Of a DNA stretch of 36,110 nucleotides, positions 27,463 through 36,110 are shown one piece after another. Source of the DNA: Entamoeba histolytica HM-1:IMSS (Eukaryota; Evosea; Mastigamoebida; Endamoebidae); NCBI RefSeq assembly GCF_000208925.1, contig NW_001915028.1:1-36110 (forward strand). Reading direction: 5' to 3'. Position 1 is the first letter of the stretch. Each line of letters begins with the position of its first letter. Under the pieces are notes generated by a model. It searched no databases, was not told where the DNA came from, and saw nothing but the letters and a program-made list of their open reading frames with translations. The position numbers were made by a program, and so were the translations under genes.

Positions 27463-28098
27463 ATGTTAAGTTCAACAATAACTGAGTTTAGAGAGTATTG
27501 CTTAAATAATGATGAATGGCAAGAATGTCTAAAAGATGAGACTCAAACTGAGTATATGAGAGCCACCAAAAACAATAGTGTAGTATCATTAAAAGTTATT
27601 TCAAATGACTTTAAAACGTTTGAACCAAAAGAAGTTTATGAGTCTATATGTGATCCTGAATTTCACAAAGAATGGGATCCTTATTTAATTAGTTGGACTG
27701 TAATTGATACAAAGAATGAACAAACTAATGTTATTAGAATGTTATTTAAAGTTCCAGTAATTACAAATAGAGAATTTGTATTTGATTGTGAGACATGTTG
27801 TAATGAGAAGGATGGATGTGAAGAGTATTTTATTAGATTTGAAAGTACTGATTCAGATAAATATCTAGTATCTGAAGGGTATGTTAGAGGATCAATTGGA
27901 TTAAGTGGATATTTAATTAGAAAAGAAAATAATCAAACAGTGCTTTATTGTATTGGAAATAGTGATATAGGAGGAGTTGTTCCAAAATGGATTGTTAATA
28001 GTATGGCTAAATCAACTGTTCCAACAATGTTAAAGGGTTTACGTGAAAAATTAGCAAAGTATAGAGAATGGAAAAACAAACAAAACGAAAAAAAATAA
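27463..28098 (+). CDS. START-domain lipid-transfer protein
   Basis: A 211-residue protein consisting of one START (StAR-related lipid transfer) domain over about residues 5-200. Characteristic strings are DPEFHKEWDPYLISW (family motif around the first helix and strand), KVPVITNREFVF, FIRFEST, GSIGLSGYLIRKENNQTVLY and the closing amphipathic helix IGGVVPKWIVNSMAKSTVP. It has no targeting peptide, so a soluble phosphatidylcholine- or sterol-type carrier is likely, similar in layout to PCTP/STARD2; ligand unknown. The C-terminal end is a basic helix (YREWKNKQNEKK). The gene follows the repeat-protein gene by 142 bases in tandem, each probably with its own promoter. Confidence 0.92.
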   Translation: MLSSTITEFREYCLNNDEWQECLKDETQTEYMRATKNNSVVSLKVISNDFKTFEPKEVYESICDPEFHKEWDPYLISWTVIDTKNEQTNVIRMLFKVPVITNREFVFDCETCCNEKDGCEEYFIRFESTDSDKYLVSEGYVRGSIGLSGYLIRKENNQTVLYCIGNSDIGGVVPKWIVNSMAKSTVPTMLKGLREKLAKYREWKNKQNEKK

Positions 28099-28463
28099 AA
28101 AAGAATTTGAATAGAATTTTAGGTTTTTCCTGTTTTAATTTAAAAAAGAAATAACATTATTTAACATTGTCTCTTCTTTTTAACGATGTTAAGTTAATAA
28201 TCTTGACCAATAGAAAAAATAAAAAATAAAATGATTGGTTACTCTTTGAAAAAGTTGCTAGTTATTATGTCTTTCTTGGTATTTTGTTTTTACCATAATA
28301 TTAATACAACAAGAAATAAATGTATTAATTATAGTAAATATAATTAAAAGTGTTAGTTTGAGTTTTGAGCATTTTATCAATTAGATAACATTGTCAGAAT
28401 TGATTATCTAAAAATATAAATAAAATAGCTTTGCATAGTTATTTACATCATTGGAGAATGAAA
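28099..28463. other. intergenic stretch
   Basis: No gene seen. Contains an inverted pair ACCAAT/ATTGGT (about 28205-28239) and runs of A/T. It holds the START gene 3' end and the distal promoter of the following gene. Confidence 0.5.
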
Positions 28464-28484
28464 CTATTTAAAGATGAAATTCAA
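28464..28484 (+). promoter_or_regulatory. TATA-like box and initiator of the CBM20-like gene
   Basis: CTATTTAAAG (28464-28473) differs by one base from the Entamoeba GTATTTAAAG box, and GAAATTCAA follows directly. The gap from TATA to ATG is about 41 nt. Confidence 0.6.
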
Positions 28485-28514
28485 ATGGAATTGTTTAATC
28501 TCAATTTATTTTAA
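28485..28514 (+). other. small upstream ORF abutting the CBM20-like start
   Basis: ATG at 28485 opens a nine-codon frame (MELFNLNLF) ending in TAA at 28512-28514, directly followed by the main ATG (TAAATG) in the same frame. It begins just after the initiator-like sequence, so it may be the first AUG of the mRNA. Its translation is not shown. Confidence 0.4.
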
Positions 28515-29207
28515 ATGGTTCAAGTGAGATTTCACATCCACTACATTCCCTCAGATAATCAAGTGATTGTTATTAAAATAAATGAAAAAGATCAACATTT
28601 AATGGAAAAGACTATTGGAAATCATTGGAGTGTTTCAATTACATTACCTTTAGGAGTTGAGATAACTTGGAAATATTACGTCCAACAAGAAAATATAATA
28701 ATAAGGGATGAAGAATGTCAAGACCATAGAGTTTCAATGTTTGAAGAAGACTCATCATATGATGTTAGGGATGTATGGAATTTTCCACGCCTTACTCAAA
28801 TAAAATCTGAAACTCCAATGAAAAAAGGAGTAAAAAAACAATTCATTAGTCATCAATCAGAAGATTTGATCGTTCAACCACTTGTTGTTTCTTCAGTCCC
28901 ACGTTCTCCAGCATCACCAGTTATACCGCCATTAAATGTTAATGTTCTAAATGTCGACGAAATTGATCAGCCTCAAAATAAACCATTTGTCTCTTCAGTT
29001 AAGCCATTAAAAAAATCTCCAAAGGCTCAAAAAAAGTTAAGACAATTTTCATTAGATACATCATCATACCAAAATCTTAGAACTTCATTAATTAAACAAC
29101 AACAACTTAAGTTTGATATGTTAGACAAAAATATTAGATTTGACGATGAAAATTGGTTTTGTGTTAAAGATACTTCAGACAGTATGACAGATTCTATTGA
29201 AGTGTAA
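28515..29207 (+). CDS. CBM20-like starch-binding domain protein
   Basis: A 230-residue protein. The N-terminal 95 residues look like a CBM20 module: an opening strand VRFHIHYIPSDNQVIVI, then WSVSITLPLGVEITWKYYVQ (equivalent to the LP..eYKyvv line of CBM20) and closing SYDVRDVWNF. CBM20 binds starch, glycogen or related alpha-glucans, and also occurs in laforin-like regulators. The remainder is basic, Ser/Pro-rich and probably disordered (VPRSPASPVIPP, KPLKKSPKAQKKL), with SP sites that look like phosphorylation targets. No catalytic domain is attached, so a glycogen-targeting adaptor is a reasonable inference. Trophozoites of this genus store glycogen. The domain call comes from pattern only. 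Confidence 0.75.
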   Translation: MVQVRFHIHYIPSDNQVIVIKINEKDQHLMEKTIGNHWSVSITLPLGVEITWKYYVQQENIIIRDEECQDHRVSMFEEDSSYDVRDVWNFPRLTQIKSETPMKKGVKKQFISHQSEDLIVQPLVVSSVPRSPASPVIPPLNVNVLNVDEIDQPQNKPFVSSVKPLKKSPKAQKKLRQFSLDTSSYQNLRTSLIKQQQLKFDMLDKNIRFDDENWFCVKDTSDSMTDSIEV

Positions 29208-29630
29208 CACAAGTTATATCACCTTTATTTTCTTTCATTTCATTTATATTGACGTATAGTCTACTTTTAATTCTTAAATTTGTTTTAATTTTTTTTATTT
29301 ATGCAAAAGATGAGTCAAAGGATTTTTTATTATTAATAAAAATATTTAATGAAGCAGTGAGAGAATTAGTTTATATTATTTCTTGATTTAGTGGAGATTA
29401 GTCTCATCATTGGTATTAATTAATTCAACTAAAATATGTTTTATTGTGATAGATTCATTGTTTAATGTTATTTATCATATTTTTAATAACAATATTTTAT
29501 ACTTTTTTATTATTGTTTTTCATTTGTATTTCTTTCTTTATTCTAATATTTCTACTTTTATTATTCCATTGATTGATATTATTATTATTTGTATCATTTT
29601 TATTTGTATTATTTTTATTTAAATTTATTT
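29208..29630. other. T-rich intergenic stretch before the LINE
   Basis: A short 3' region of the CBM20-like gene followed by a run dominated by TTTATT and ATTATT on the plus strand. EhLINE elements prefer T-rich targets, so this may be the original insertion site flank. I could not identify a target-site duplication. Confidence 0.5.
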
Positions 29631-29654
29631 AACCAATTCATTCAAAATAAAAAG

Positions 29655-30986
29655 ATGCATTACAGGAGACACCACAAAAAATATAAAAAAATAAATAACC
29701 AAAAAAGAAGAAATTCACATCAACCAAGAAATATAAATGACAGAAGAATGAGTGAAAATAGGTATTATCTGTATGGACAGAGATACATGAATAATCACAC
29801 TAATCATTACAATAACAATTATTACCATAAATATCATAACATAGATGATACAAATCGTTTCACTCATCACTTCATTCATAATCATCGTCATAAACACTTT
29901 AATAATAATAACAACTTCAACAGAAATAAACAATATCAATATAATAGAAATAAATACCATAATAACGCTCAAAGAAGGTATAAACAATATCAAAATAAGA
30001 AACAAAACAGAAATCAAAGAAAAGAAATGATTGAAATACAAAATCAAGAATATTGGAAAAGACTCTTTGAAGAAGAAATTAAAATACTTACACCACAAGA
30101 AGTAGAAGAAATTAAAAATACCAAGATTAAAGAATATACATCATCAACAATATGGAGAAGATGGTATTTTCATGCACGAGAAAAAACCAAAACAATCAGA
30201 ATGGAAGAAGAAACTATTAGTATGACGCTGGAAGAAGACAATAAACAGTACAACCCAAATGAGATTAAAGACAATAGAATATACAATAACTATGTAATGA
30301 GTATTGAAAGTGAAGAAGACGATGATAAAGATTCTACGAGAGTAGAAGCTAGGCTTGCTGAGGAGAAGAAGAGGCTGGTAGAAGAGGAGAAGAGGCTTGC
30401 TGAGGAGAAGAAGAGGCTAGAAGAAGAGGAGAAGAGGCTAGTAGAAGAAGAAGAGAAGAGGCTTGCTGAGGAGAAGAAGATCACTAAAGGAGAGAAGAAG
30501 AGGCTGGTAGAAAAGGAAGAAGAAAACAGTAAAAAGAAAAAAAGAGTAGAAGAAATAGAAAAGAAAGTGGAGGAGGATATGAAAGAGAAAGAAGAAATGA
30601 AAAAGGAAATACAAATAAAAGACCAAACCATAAAAAAACTAACTAAGGATATTATGGCATTAAAGAAGAAGCATGAGAAGGAGATAAGCACAAAAAACAA
30701 CGAGTGCGATAAAAAAATATTCAAATTCCATGCTGAGTCTGAGAGGAAAATGTTTGAAATAAATAATTTAACACAACAATTGCTCTTCCTGAAAGATAAA
30801 TTATCTAAATTAGAAAATGAAAGTATACAGGAAGAAAAAAAGAAAGATGAGGTAACTTACAATATAACAGACTCATCTGAAACACAAATAGTAAATGACC
30901 TCACCCCCAATGTGGTAGTAGCTGATGAAATATCATCATGTGAAGATGATCTTCCAAAAAATAAAGTTAACACAGAAATCCATTGA
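29655..30986 (+). CDS. LINE ORF1: basic, coiled-coil nucleic-acid-binding protein
   Basis: A 443-codon open frame. The N-terminal 145 residues are very rich in Asn, His, Tyr, Arg and Lys (MHYRRHHKKYKK, HNHRHKHFNNNNN), typical of an RNA-binding ORF1 head. From about residue 230 a long coiled coil follows, with many near-identical heptad-type units such as EEKKRLVEEEKRLAEEKKRL at about 30345-30510, which would drive oligomerisation. The frame is open from upstream, but the first ATG after the T-rich flank is used. The TGA at 30984 may be the true ORF1 stop. Intact, unlike ORF2. The tandem coiled-coil units differ in sequence from typical housekeeping coiled coils and may vary between copies. 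Confidence 0.8.
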   Translation: MHYRRHHKKYKKINNQKRRNSHQPRNINDRRMSENRYYLYGQRYMNNHTNHYNNNYYHKYHNIDDTNRFTHHFIHNHRHKHFNNNNNFNRNKQYQYNRNKYHNNAQRRYKQYQNKKQNRNQRKEMIEIQNQEYWKRLFEEEIKILTPQEVEEIKNTKIKEYTSSTIWRRWYFHAREKTKTIRMEEETISMTLEEDNKQYNPNEIKDNRIYNNYVMSIESEEDDDKDSTRVEARLAEEKKRLVEEEKRLAEEKKRLEEEEKRLVEEEEKRLAEEKKITKGEKKRLVEKEEENSKKKKRVEEIEKKVEEDMKEKEEMKKEIQIKDQTIKKLTKDIMALKKKHEKEISTKNNECDKKIFKFHAESERKMFEINNLTQQLLFLKDKLSKLENESIQEEKKKDEVTYNITDSSETQIVNDLTPNVVVADEISSCEDDLPKNKVNTEIH

Positions 30987-33900
30987 AGAAATGGATATTC
31001 AGCACAAGAATATCACCACATTAGAATTAGACAAGCAAAAAAACGGGGGAAGCAAACAGATAGAGAAGAAGAAATTCTAACACTTTATAAATGTTTTGCT
31101 TTGAAATTATTTGAAAGAAAATTAAGATGTCAACTTAAAGAAGAAATAATAGAAAGACTAATACAAGAATTTGGAATTAAAGTAAATGATATTAATGAAT
31201 ATAAAGAAATATTAAAGAAGACATTTAAAATAAAGAATGAAATTAAAAGAGAAATCAATAGAATAATGGAGGAAGAAATAATAAAACATCAATGGAAAGA
31301 TAAAGAATTAAAAGAAATAATAACTAAAATGAACAAGAAAGAAGAAATAGAAGAAGATGAAATAATGAAAATATTTAAAGAAGAAGAAAAGAAAGAACAA
31401 GAAGATGTACAATTTATTAACTACTATTACAATAAGAAGAAAATACATCAAATAATTAATATTATTAATAAAAATGAAATATTAATCAATACATTAGATG
31501 ATTATTATCATTATATTAAATCAGTATCTTCCACTATTAACATAATTAATAAAAATAAACAAGAAAGAAGTAGAAAGAAAAGTATAGAAAGAATATTACA
31601 ATCAAAAATATGTAGATTAAGAGATTTACTTAATAATAAACAATATATGAAATTAAAAAGAATATTACATATTAAGAAATATGATATATACCATATTAAA
31701 ATAAAAACAATTGAACAAATAAACTATTATAAATACCTCAGAAAGATGAAAATAATAGAAATAGAAGCAAGAAAGCATAATTTGAAAAGAATAAAATTGA
31801 ATTATAAAATGATGAAATATGGAAAAATGCAACATCTAAATAAGCCTAAAGAAGATGAATATCCAGATAATATCTCCACTATTAATTTCTGGAAATGAAT
31901 CTATGAAACTAATACTAATATAGATTTCCTGAATATTAATTTATATGAAGTATTAATTGAAAATAGAATTAATAATAGAATGTCTATAATTACTCCCAAT
32001 GAATTAAACTGTGCTATTAAATTTACTGCTAACTGGAAGGCACCGGGAGTTGATAAAATACAAGGATTTTGGATTAAATATTTAGAACAACCAATGAAAT
32101 ATTTATTAAAATTATTTAATGAATGGTTAAACAATCATAATGAAATACCTCCTCACTTTATTCAAGGAAGAACAATATTAGTATATAAGAAAGGAGATAA
32201 ATTAGACACACAGAATTACAGACAAATAACTTGCTTAAATTGTCTGTTAAAAGTGTATACATCAATATTATTGATGAAAATAGAAAATCAGTTGATGCAA
32301 AATCCAATTGAAAAACAATTATCATTAAATCAAATTGGATGTAAGAAATACACATATGCATCAAAAGAAGGATTATTATACAACACTATAATCCAACAAT
32401 TATTATTAAAGGCTAAATGGAAGTTGGTAGAAACATATTATGACGTCTCCAAAGCATATGATAGTATTAATCATCAATGGATTAAACAATGCTTAATATA
32501 TTTTAATATCCAACTAGTAGTAATTAATAATATATTATACATATTAAATAATACATATCTTAATTTATATTATAATCAAGAAAGTGTAAGTATTATTAAT
32601 GTAGAAAGATGAATAATACAAGGTGATAGTTTATCTCCACTTTTATTTGTATTATCTATTGACATACTATCTAAACAATTAGATAAACAAATAAACAAAT
32701 TAAATATCAAAATGAATGGAGAAGAAAAACAAGTCTAGTTAAACCACATATTGTATATTGATGATTTAAAGATAATGACTAATAGTCTCGATGAAATGGA
32801 AAAAGCACACAAATTAACTAAAGAAATATTTAATGCAATAGGATTAAAAATTAATGTAGAAAAGAGTGTGATAATGACTAATATTAATAGTCAAATAAAT
32901 GGTGAATTAGCTGAACTACCAAGAGTAACTAATGATAACCCTTATAAATATCTTGGTATTGAAATAGGAGATAAAGTAAATATCAACAAATACTGTACAA
33001 GAATATTAAATGATGTATCTTCTATTCTATCATCATTAAACACTATGAAATATAGCATTCTCAATACAATAAGAAAGATTAATAATGATATAATCTCCAA
33101 ATTAAGATATGGATTTAGTATTGTCAAATATAAACTAGGAGAATTGGAGAAGATAGATAAACAAATAAGAAAATTATTAATACAACTCCAATTATATAGT
33201 AGAAATATCCCAAAAAGTAGATTATATGTTAAAATAAATGAATTGGGATTAGGATTAATGTCAGCAAGAGATGAAAGTGGTAAAGAATTATTAAGAATAT
33301 ATTTAAAATATAAATATCAGACACAGGAATATGAGAAATGATAGAAACAATAAAAGAAAGTCCAAATGGAATAATTAAAAGAATGAAGAAAGCATTTGGT
33401 AAGAATATTAATTTTAATGAATTAATGAATATAATAGAATTAAATGAAAGAAAGCACAATGTAAAGGAAATATTTGAATTTGTAAATAATGAATTAAATG
33501 ATAGATATTTAAGTGAATTGAAAGAAAAGAAATGTGGTGAATATATAAGATGTGCAAATGGCACTTTTAATGATAAGAAATTAACAGTAGCCACTTGGAG
33601 GTCATTAAATATAAAAAGAAATGCATTCCTCCAAATAGTAAAAATGCAAGAAGGAGTAACTATGACAGGAAATATTAAATCTAAAATACTCCAAAATGAT
33701 GCTTTAAAATATTGTAAACATTGTCCTAACACAATAGCATCTATTAGTCATATATTGTTAGGATGTAATGAAGAAGAATCAAATATTAAAACATGATTAT
33801 GTTTGTAAGCAAATATATAAACACATATTAATTACACATTTTAATGAATTTGATGCAATTGATTTTAATAATCCTCCAAAATGTATTAATAATGATAAAA

Positions 33901-34415
33901 TGGTTATAACTTACAATAAAGATTTGTTGGTTAGTGACCATTCATTCAATGAAAGAATACCAGATATATATTATCAAAATATGAAAGAAAAGAAAGGATA
34001 TATTATAGATGTTGCTATATGTCAAGATAATAATTTAGAATTAAATTATATTCACAAAATAAATAAATACAAAGAATTACAAGAGAAATTAAGAAACAAT
34101 AGAGAATTAATATATGTAGAAATAATACCTGTAATATTATCAATAAATGGATTAATACATAAAGAATCAGCAAGAAGATTAAAAACACTAAAATTACAAT
34201 TAGACTTTGCCAAAATCCTACGAACAATAATAATAAAAAATATGAAAGAATTAATGCTTTATACATTCAATTCTGGCAGCACATTAGAAGCAGAATAATC
34301 TAATGCGAGCATGTTAGAAATAAACTCTATTACACCAGTAGAGCATATTGAAGAAACTGAAATAATCACTTCTCAATATGAAGAAAATCCAATTGAGGAT
34401 ATATCTAATAATTGA
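30987..34415 (+). pseudogene. LINE ORF2: reverse transcriptase and REL-endonuclease, broken
   Basis: The frame is open directly after the ORF1 stop (no ATG in the first 110 bases). Visible domains: RT palm motifs GRTILVYKKGD, YYDVSKAYDSINH (motif A, about 32437-32475), QGDSLSPLLFVLS (motif B), YIDD (32754-32765, motif C) and YKYLGIEI; CCHC finger CKHCPN...SHILLGC (about 33715-33765); PD-X14-D endonuclease motif (33960-34010). Breaks: TGA 31896, TGA 32610 (between motifs A and B), TAG 32736 (just before YIDD), a frameshift near 33338, another near 33768-33796 and TAA 34296, after which the frame runs on to TGA 34413, two bases before the T tract. Catalytic residues themselves are kept, so inactivation is by interruption. 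Confidence 0.88.

Positions 34416-34417
<2 letters not shown>

Positions 34418-34447
<30 letters not shown>
34418..34447 (+). repeat. 30-base T homopolymer at the LINE 3' end
   Basis: Uninterrupted T from 34418 to 34447, then C. It marks the 3' terminus of the LINE. Length is likely to vary between strains and between sequencing reads. Confidence 0.9.
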
Positions 34448-35172
34448 CTTGTGATTTTCTTATTGGTTGTCAATTCATGTTTATTTATATTCATTTCTTC
34501 TTATTATTCTTATTCTATGTTTTAGTTATATATTTTTCATTAATTTTCATATACACATTTCATATTAATGTCGTGTATTTATTGTCATTGTATTTTCTTG
34601 CATCGGTTTCTTTCCTTGTTAATTATTTTGCAATGCAGTTGGTTTGACATTAGTTTTATTGTCTTTCATTTTATGTGTTATATATATTTTTCTCCTTGTT
34701 TTTATTTTTGACTTTGTGTTTTGTAATTTATGTTTATTTTGATTCATCTCTTCTTTTCTTCTTCACATTATTACACTTATTTCATCTGTTTCAAATTAAT
34801 TTATCACCACCTCTTCTTTCTCTATCATTTCAACTTTTTCATTCTTTTATTTTTTCATATTAGTTTATTATCATTTAATTTATCATTTTCATTAATTGGT
34901 TGAAAGTTGAATGCTTCTTTTTTATTTATATTTTCATTTCTATTCAATTTAGTGCTTTTATCATCATTTCTGATGAGTCTATTTGTTGTTAACTCGAATC
35001 ATTTTTATCTTCTAATATTATTATATAATTATTGTTAATATAAAAATAAAATAAAAATGATGTTTGATAAAAGAAAATGATGATAAAATTAATAACAGAC
35101 TTGATGTCAATAACGTGGATTAATTATTTAAACATCAATATTTTGAACTTATAAACATCAATTTAAATTAAA
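34448..35172. other. T-rich region between LINE and TLDc gene
   Basis: The first 500 bases are strongly T-rich on the plus strand and hold only chance frames. The last 140 bases change to A/T-balanced sequence and contain the promoter of the following gene, including the doubled string AAACATCAAT (about 35130 and 35153). Confidence 0.5.
35125..35150 (+). promoter_or_regulatory. core promoter of the right-end TLDc gene (TATA-like and GAAC)
   Basis: TATTTAAAC (35125-35133) and TTGAACTT (35143-35150) lie 39 and 22 nt upstream of the ATG at 35173, the order expected of an Entamoeba promoter. Confidence 0.55.
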
Positions 35173-36110
35173 ATGGAAGAGTTAATAAACAAAAACAATC
35201 AATTGATTAAAGAAGTAGTAGAAACACTTCCAAATATTCAACAATCAATTGATGATGTTAATAACAATTATCAATCTTATTTAGAAAGTATTAAAAATGA
35301 AGTATTTGAACTAAAAGAGAATGAAACATATTCAGAAGCTATTAAAAGAGGAGAAGGAATATTTGATAGAATGGATGAAACAGAAAGAAGAAGAAAATTA
35401 GTGATAGAGAAAAGTCAAGAAACAATCAACCAAATAGAAATAATGAAGAATAAAATATCAAAAATCATAGAAGAATGTAATAATGATGAAGAAACATTTG
35501 GTAAAACACGGAATGAATTGATAGATAAAATCATTTCAATTGAAGAAATGATAATGAAAGATAAACTATTCAGAAGAACTGAAGAAACAGATACAATCAC
35601 ATCAGAATTTAATAAGAAGAAAGAAGAATGGAAAAAGCATTCCAGTGATTATTTAGAAAGAAAGAAGAGAAAAGAAGAAGAGGAAGAAAAAGAAAGAAAG
35701 AACCAAGAAGAAGAAAGATTGCAAATAATGAAAGGAATGAATAGTATGGAAGAAATGAGCCAAATAGAAGAATGGCCAAATAAAAAAGTAGGAAATGTAC
35801 TATTTGAATCAGATGTTGATGATTGGAATAAAAATACATCAGTATTTGCTCAAAAAATAAAGAATAAAGACCATATAATGATTGTTATTGAAGATGAAGA
35901 AGGAAATAAATTTGGAGGATATGTTAATTCTAAAATTGATGAAGTTGAAAGTTGTATAACTGATCAAAACTCATTTTTATTTTCATTAGAGTCAAAAGGA
36001 AGAATGAAAAGAATGATGAAATTTGATATTAAAGAACCACAATGTGCATTTTATTTAAATAGTCAAACAGATGATTGTTTGTTTGAATTTGGATTTGGAC
36101 ATGATATTTG
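35173..36110 (+). CDS. coiled-coil TLDc-domain protein, partial at window end
   Basis: 312 codons are visible and the frame is still open at the last base. Residues 1-195 are a long, highly charged helical/coiled-coil region (NKNNQLIKEVVETLPNIQQS, then KKRKEEEEEKERKNQEEE). The TLDc domain starts at about residue 197 (QIEEWPNKKVGNVLFESDVD) and continues with EDEEGNKFGGYVN and NSQTDDCLFEFGFG. The missing end should add about 40-45 residues, judging from the paralogous fragment at 2200-2688. Entamoeba carries many such coiled-coil TLDc proteins of unknown function; in E. histolytica one member (EhRISP/URE3-unrelated TLDc factors) has not been tied to this sequence by me. The start is the first ATG and is supported by the promoter spacing. 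Confidence 0.88.
   Translation, partial: MEELINKNNQLIKEVVETLPNIQQSIDDVNNNYQSYLESIKNEVFELKENETYSEAIKRGEGIFDRMDETERRRKLVIEKSQETINQIEIMKNKISKIIEECNNDEETFGKTRNELIDKIISIEEMIMKDKLFRRTEETDTITSEFNKKKEEWKKHSSDYLERKKRKEEEEEKERKNQEEERLQIMKGMNSMEEMSQIEEWPNKKVGNVLFESDVDDWNKNTSVFAQKIKNKDHIMIVIEDEEGNKFGGYVNSKIDEVESCITDQNSFLFSLESKGRMKRMMKFDIKEPQCAFYLNSQTDDCLFEFGFGHDI

Larger units (their letters stand above)
29631..34447 (+). mobile_element. EhLINE-type non-LTR retrotransposon, near full length, inactivated
   Basis: About 4.8 kb from the base-composition switch at about 29631 to the end of a 30-T run. ORF1 (29655-30986) is followed by an ORF2 region with a reverse transcriptase, a CCHC finger and a restriction-enzyme-like endonuclease with a PD-X14-D motif (33960-34010), the layout of R2/R4-clade elements and of EhLINEs. 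The length agrees with EhLINEs (about 4.7-4.8 kb). The 5' boundary is approximate. At least four premature stops and two frameshifts make it non-autonomous. Direction plus, upstream of a TLDc gene. Confidence 0.9.

Noticed and set aside
29410..29622. A 70-codon hydrophobic frame before the LINE.
   Set aside because: It is made from TTTATT-type repeats and looks like noncoding T-rich flank.
30991..31080. An ATG at 30991 as a start for LINE ORF2.
   Set aside because: It lies in another frame and stops after 29 codons; the frame with RT continuity is open directly behind the ORF1 stop.
34378..34863. Phe/Leu-rich frames after the T tract.
   Set aside because: They arise from the homopolymer and T-rich DNA; not protein-like.
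1..36110. CRISPR arrays, bacterial operons, phage genes or Shine-Dalgarno sites.
   Set aside because: The window is clearly eukaryotic, with spliceosomal introns and no regularly spaced repeats.

Overview
The window looks like nuclear DNA of an Entamoeba of the E. histolytica group. The reasons are: very AT-rich intergenic DNA (by eye well above the coding regions); compact, mostly intronless genes; short introns of 57-62 nt that begin GTTTGTT and end TAG; Entamoeba-type core promoter elements (GTATTTAAA-like, GAAC, AAAAATTCA-like) close to the start codons; a triosephosphate isomerase that reads as the amoebic enzyme; a family of TLDc-like proteins; and a decayed EhLINE-type retrotransposon with a restriction-enzyme-like endonuclease. 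I cannot fix the species from sequence alone.

Left part (1-7.9 kb): a divergent TLDc-like gene (minus), a 5'-truncated TLDc fragment (plus), a GRAM/PH-BEACH protein without WD40 repeats (minus), a coiled-coil TLDc-like gene (minus), a two-RRM protein (plus), and V-ATPase subunit D (minus), whose first exon (7685-7840) I recovered across a 62-nt intron.

Middle (8-21 kb): a four-exon seven-TM protein resembling the Wntless/TMEM181 (GOST) group; an ENT-like multi-TM transporter; a two-exon PP2C phosphatase with all the metal-binding motifs; a secreted or surface expansin-like protein; a HIRA histone chaperone; a PH-RhoGAP protein; and FCF1/UTP24, a PIN-domain rRNA processing factor. RhoGAP and FCF1 are divergently transcribed.

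A gene-free stretch of about 3.3 kb (20946-24239) follows. It has one GC-richer patch with four consecutive stem-loops near 23.62-23.74 kb.

Right part (24.2-36.1 kb), all on plus: an unrecognised helical protein, TPI, an Ala/Gly-rich protein with four repeats of about 37 residues behind a clear TATA box, a START-domain protein, a CBM20-like protein, then a full-length but inactivated LINE of about 4.8 kb ending in a run of 30 T, and finally a TLDc gene that leaves the window. That last gene and the fragment at 2.2 kb are recent duplicates (about 94% identical by eye).

Most genes are housekeeping or signalling genes with no operon logic. The parts I find most worth attention are the expansin-like protein, the tandem-repeat protein, the structured patch in the large gap, the small upstream ORFs whose stop codon touches the main ATG, and the duplicated TLDc sequence beside the LINE.
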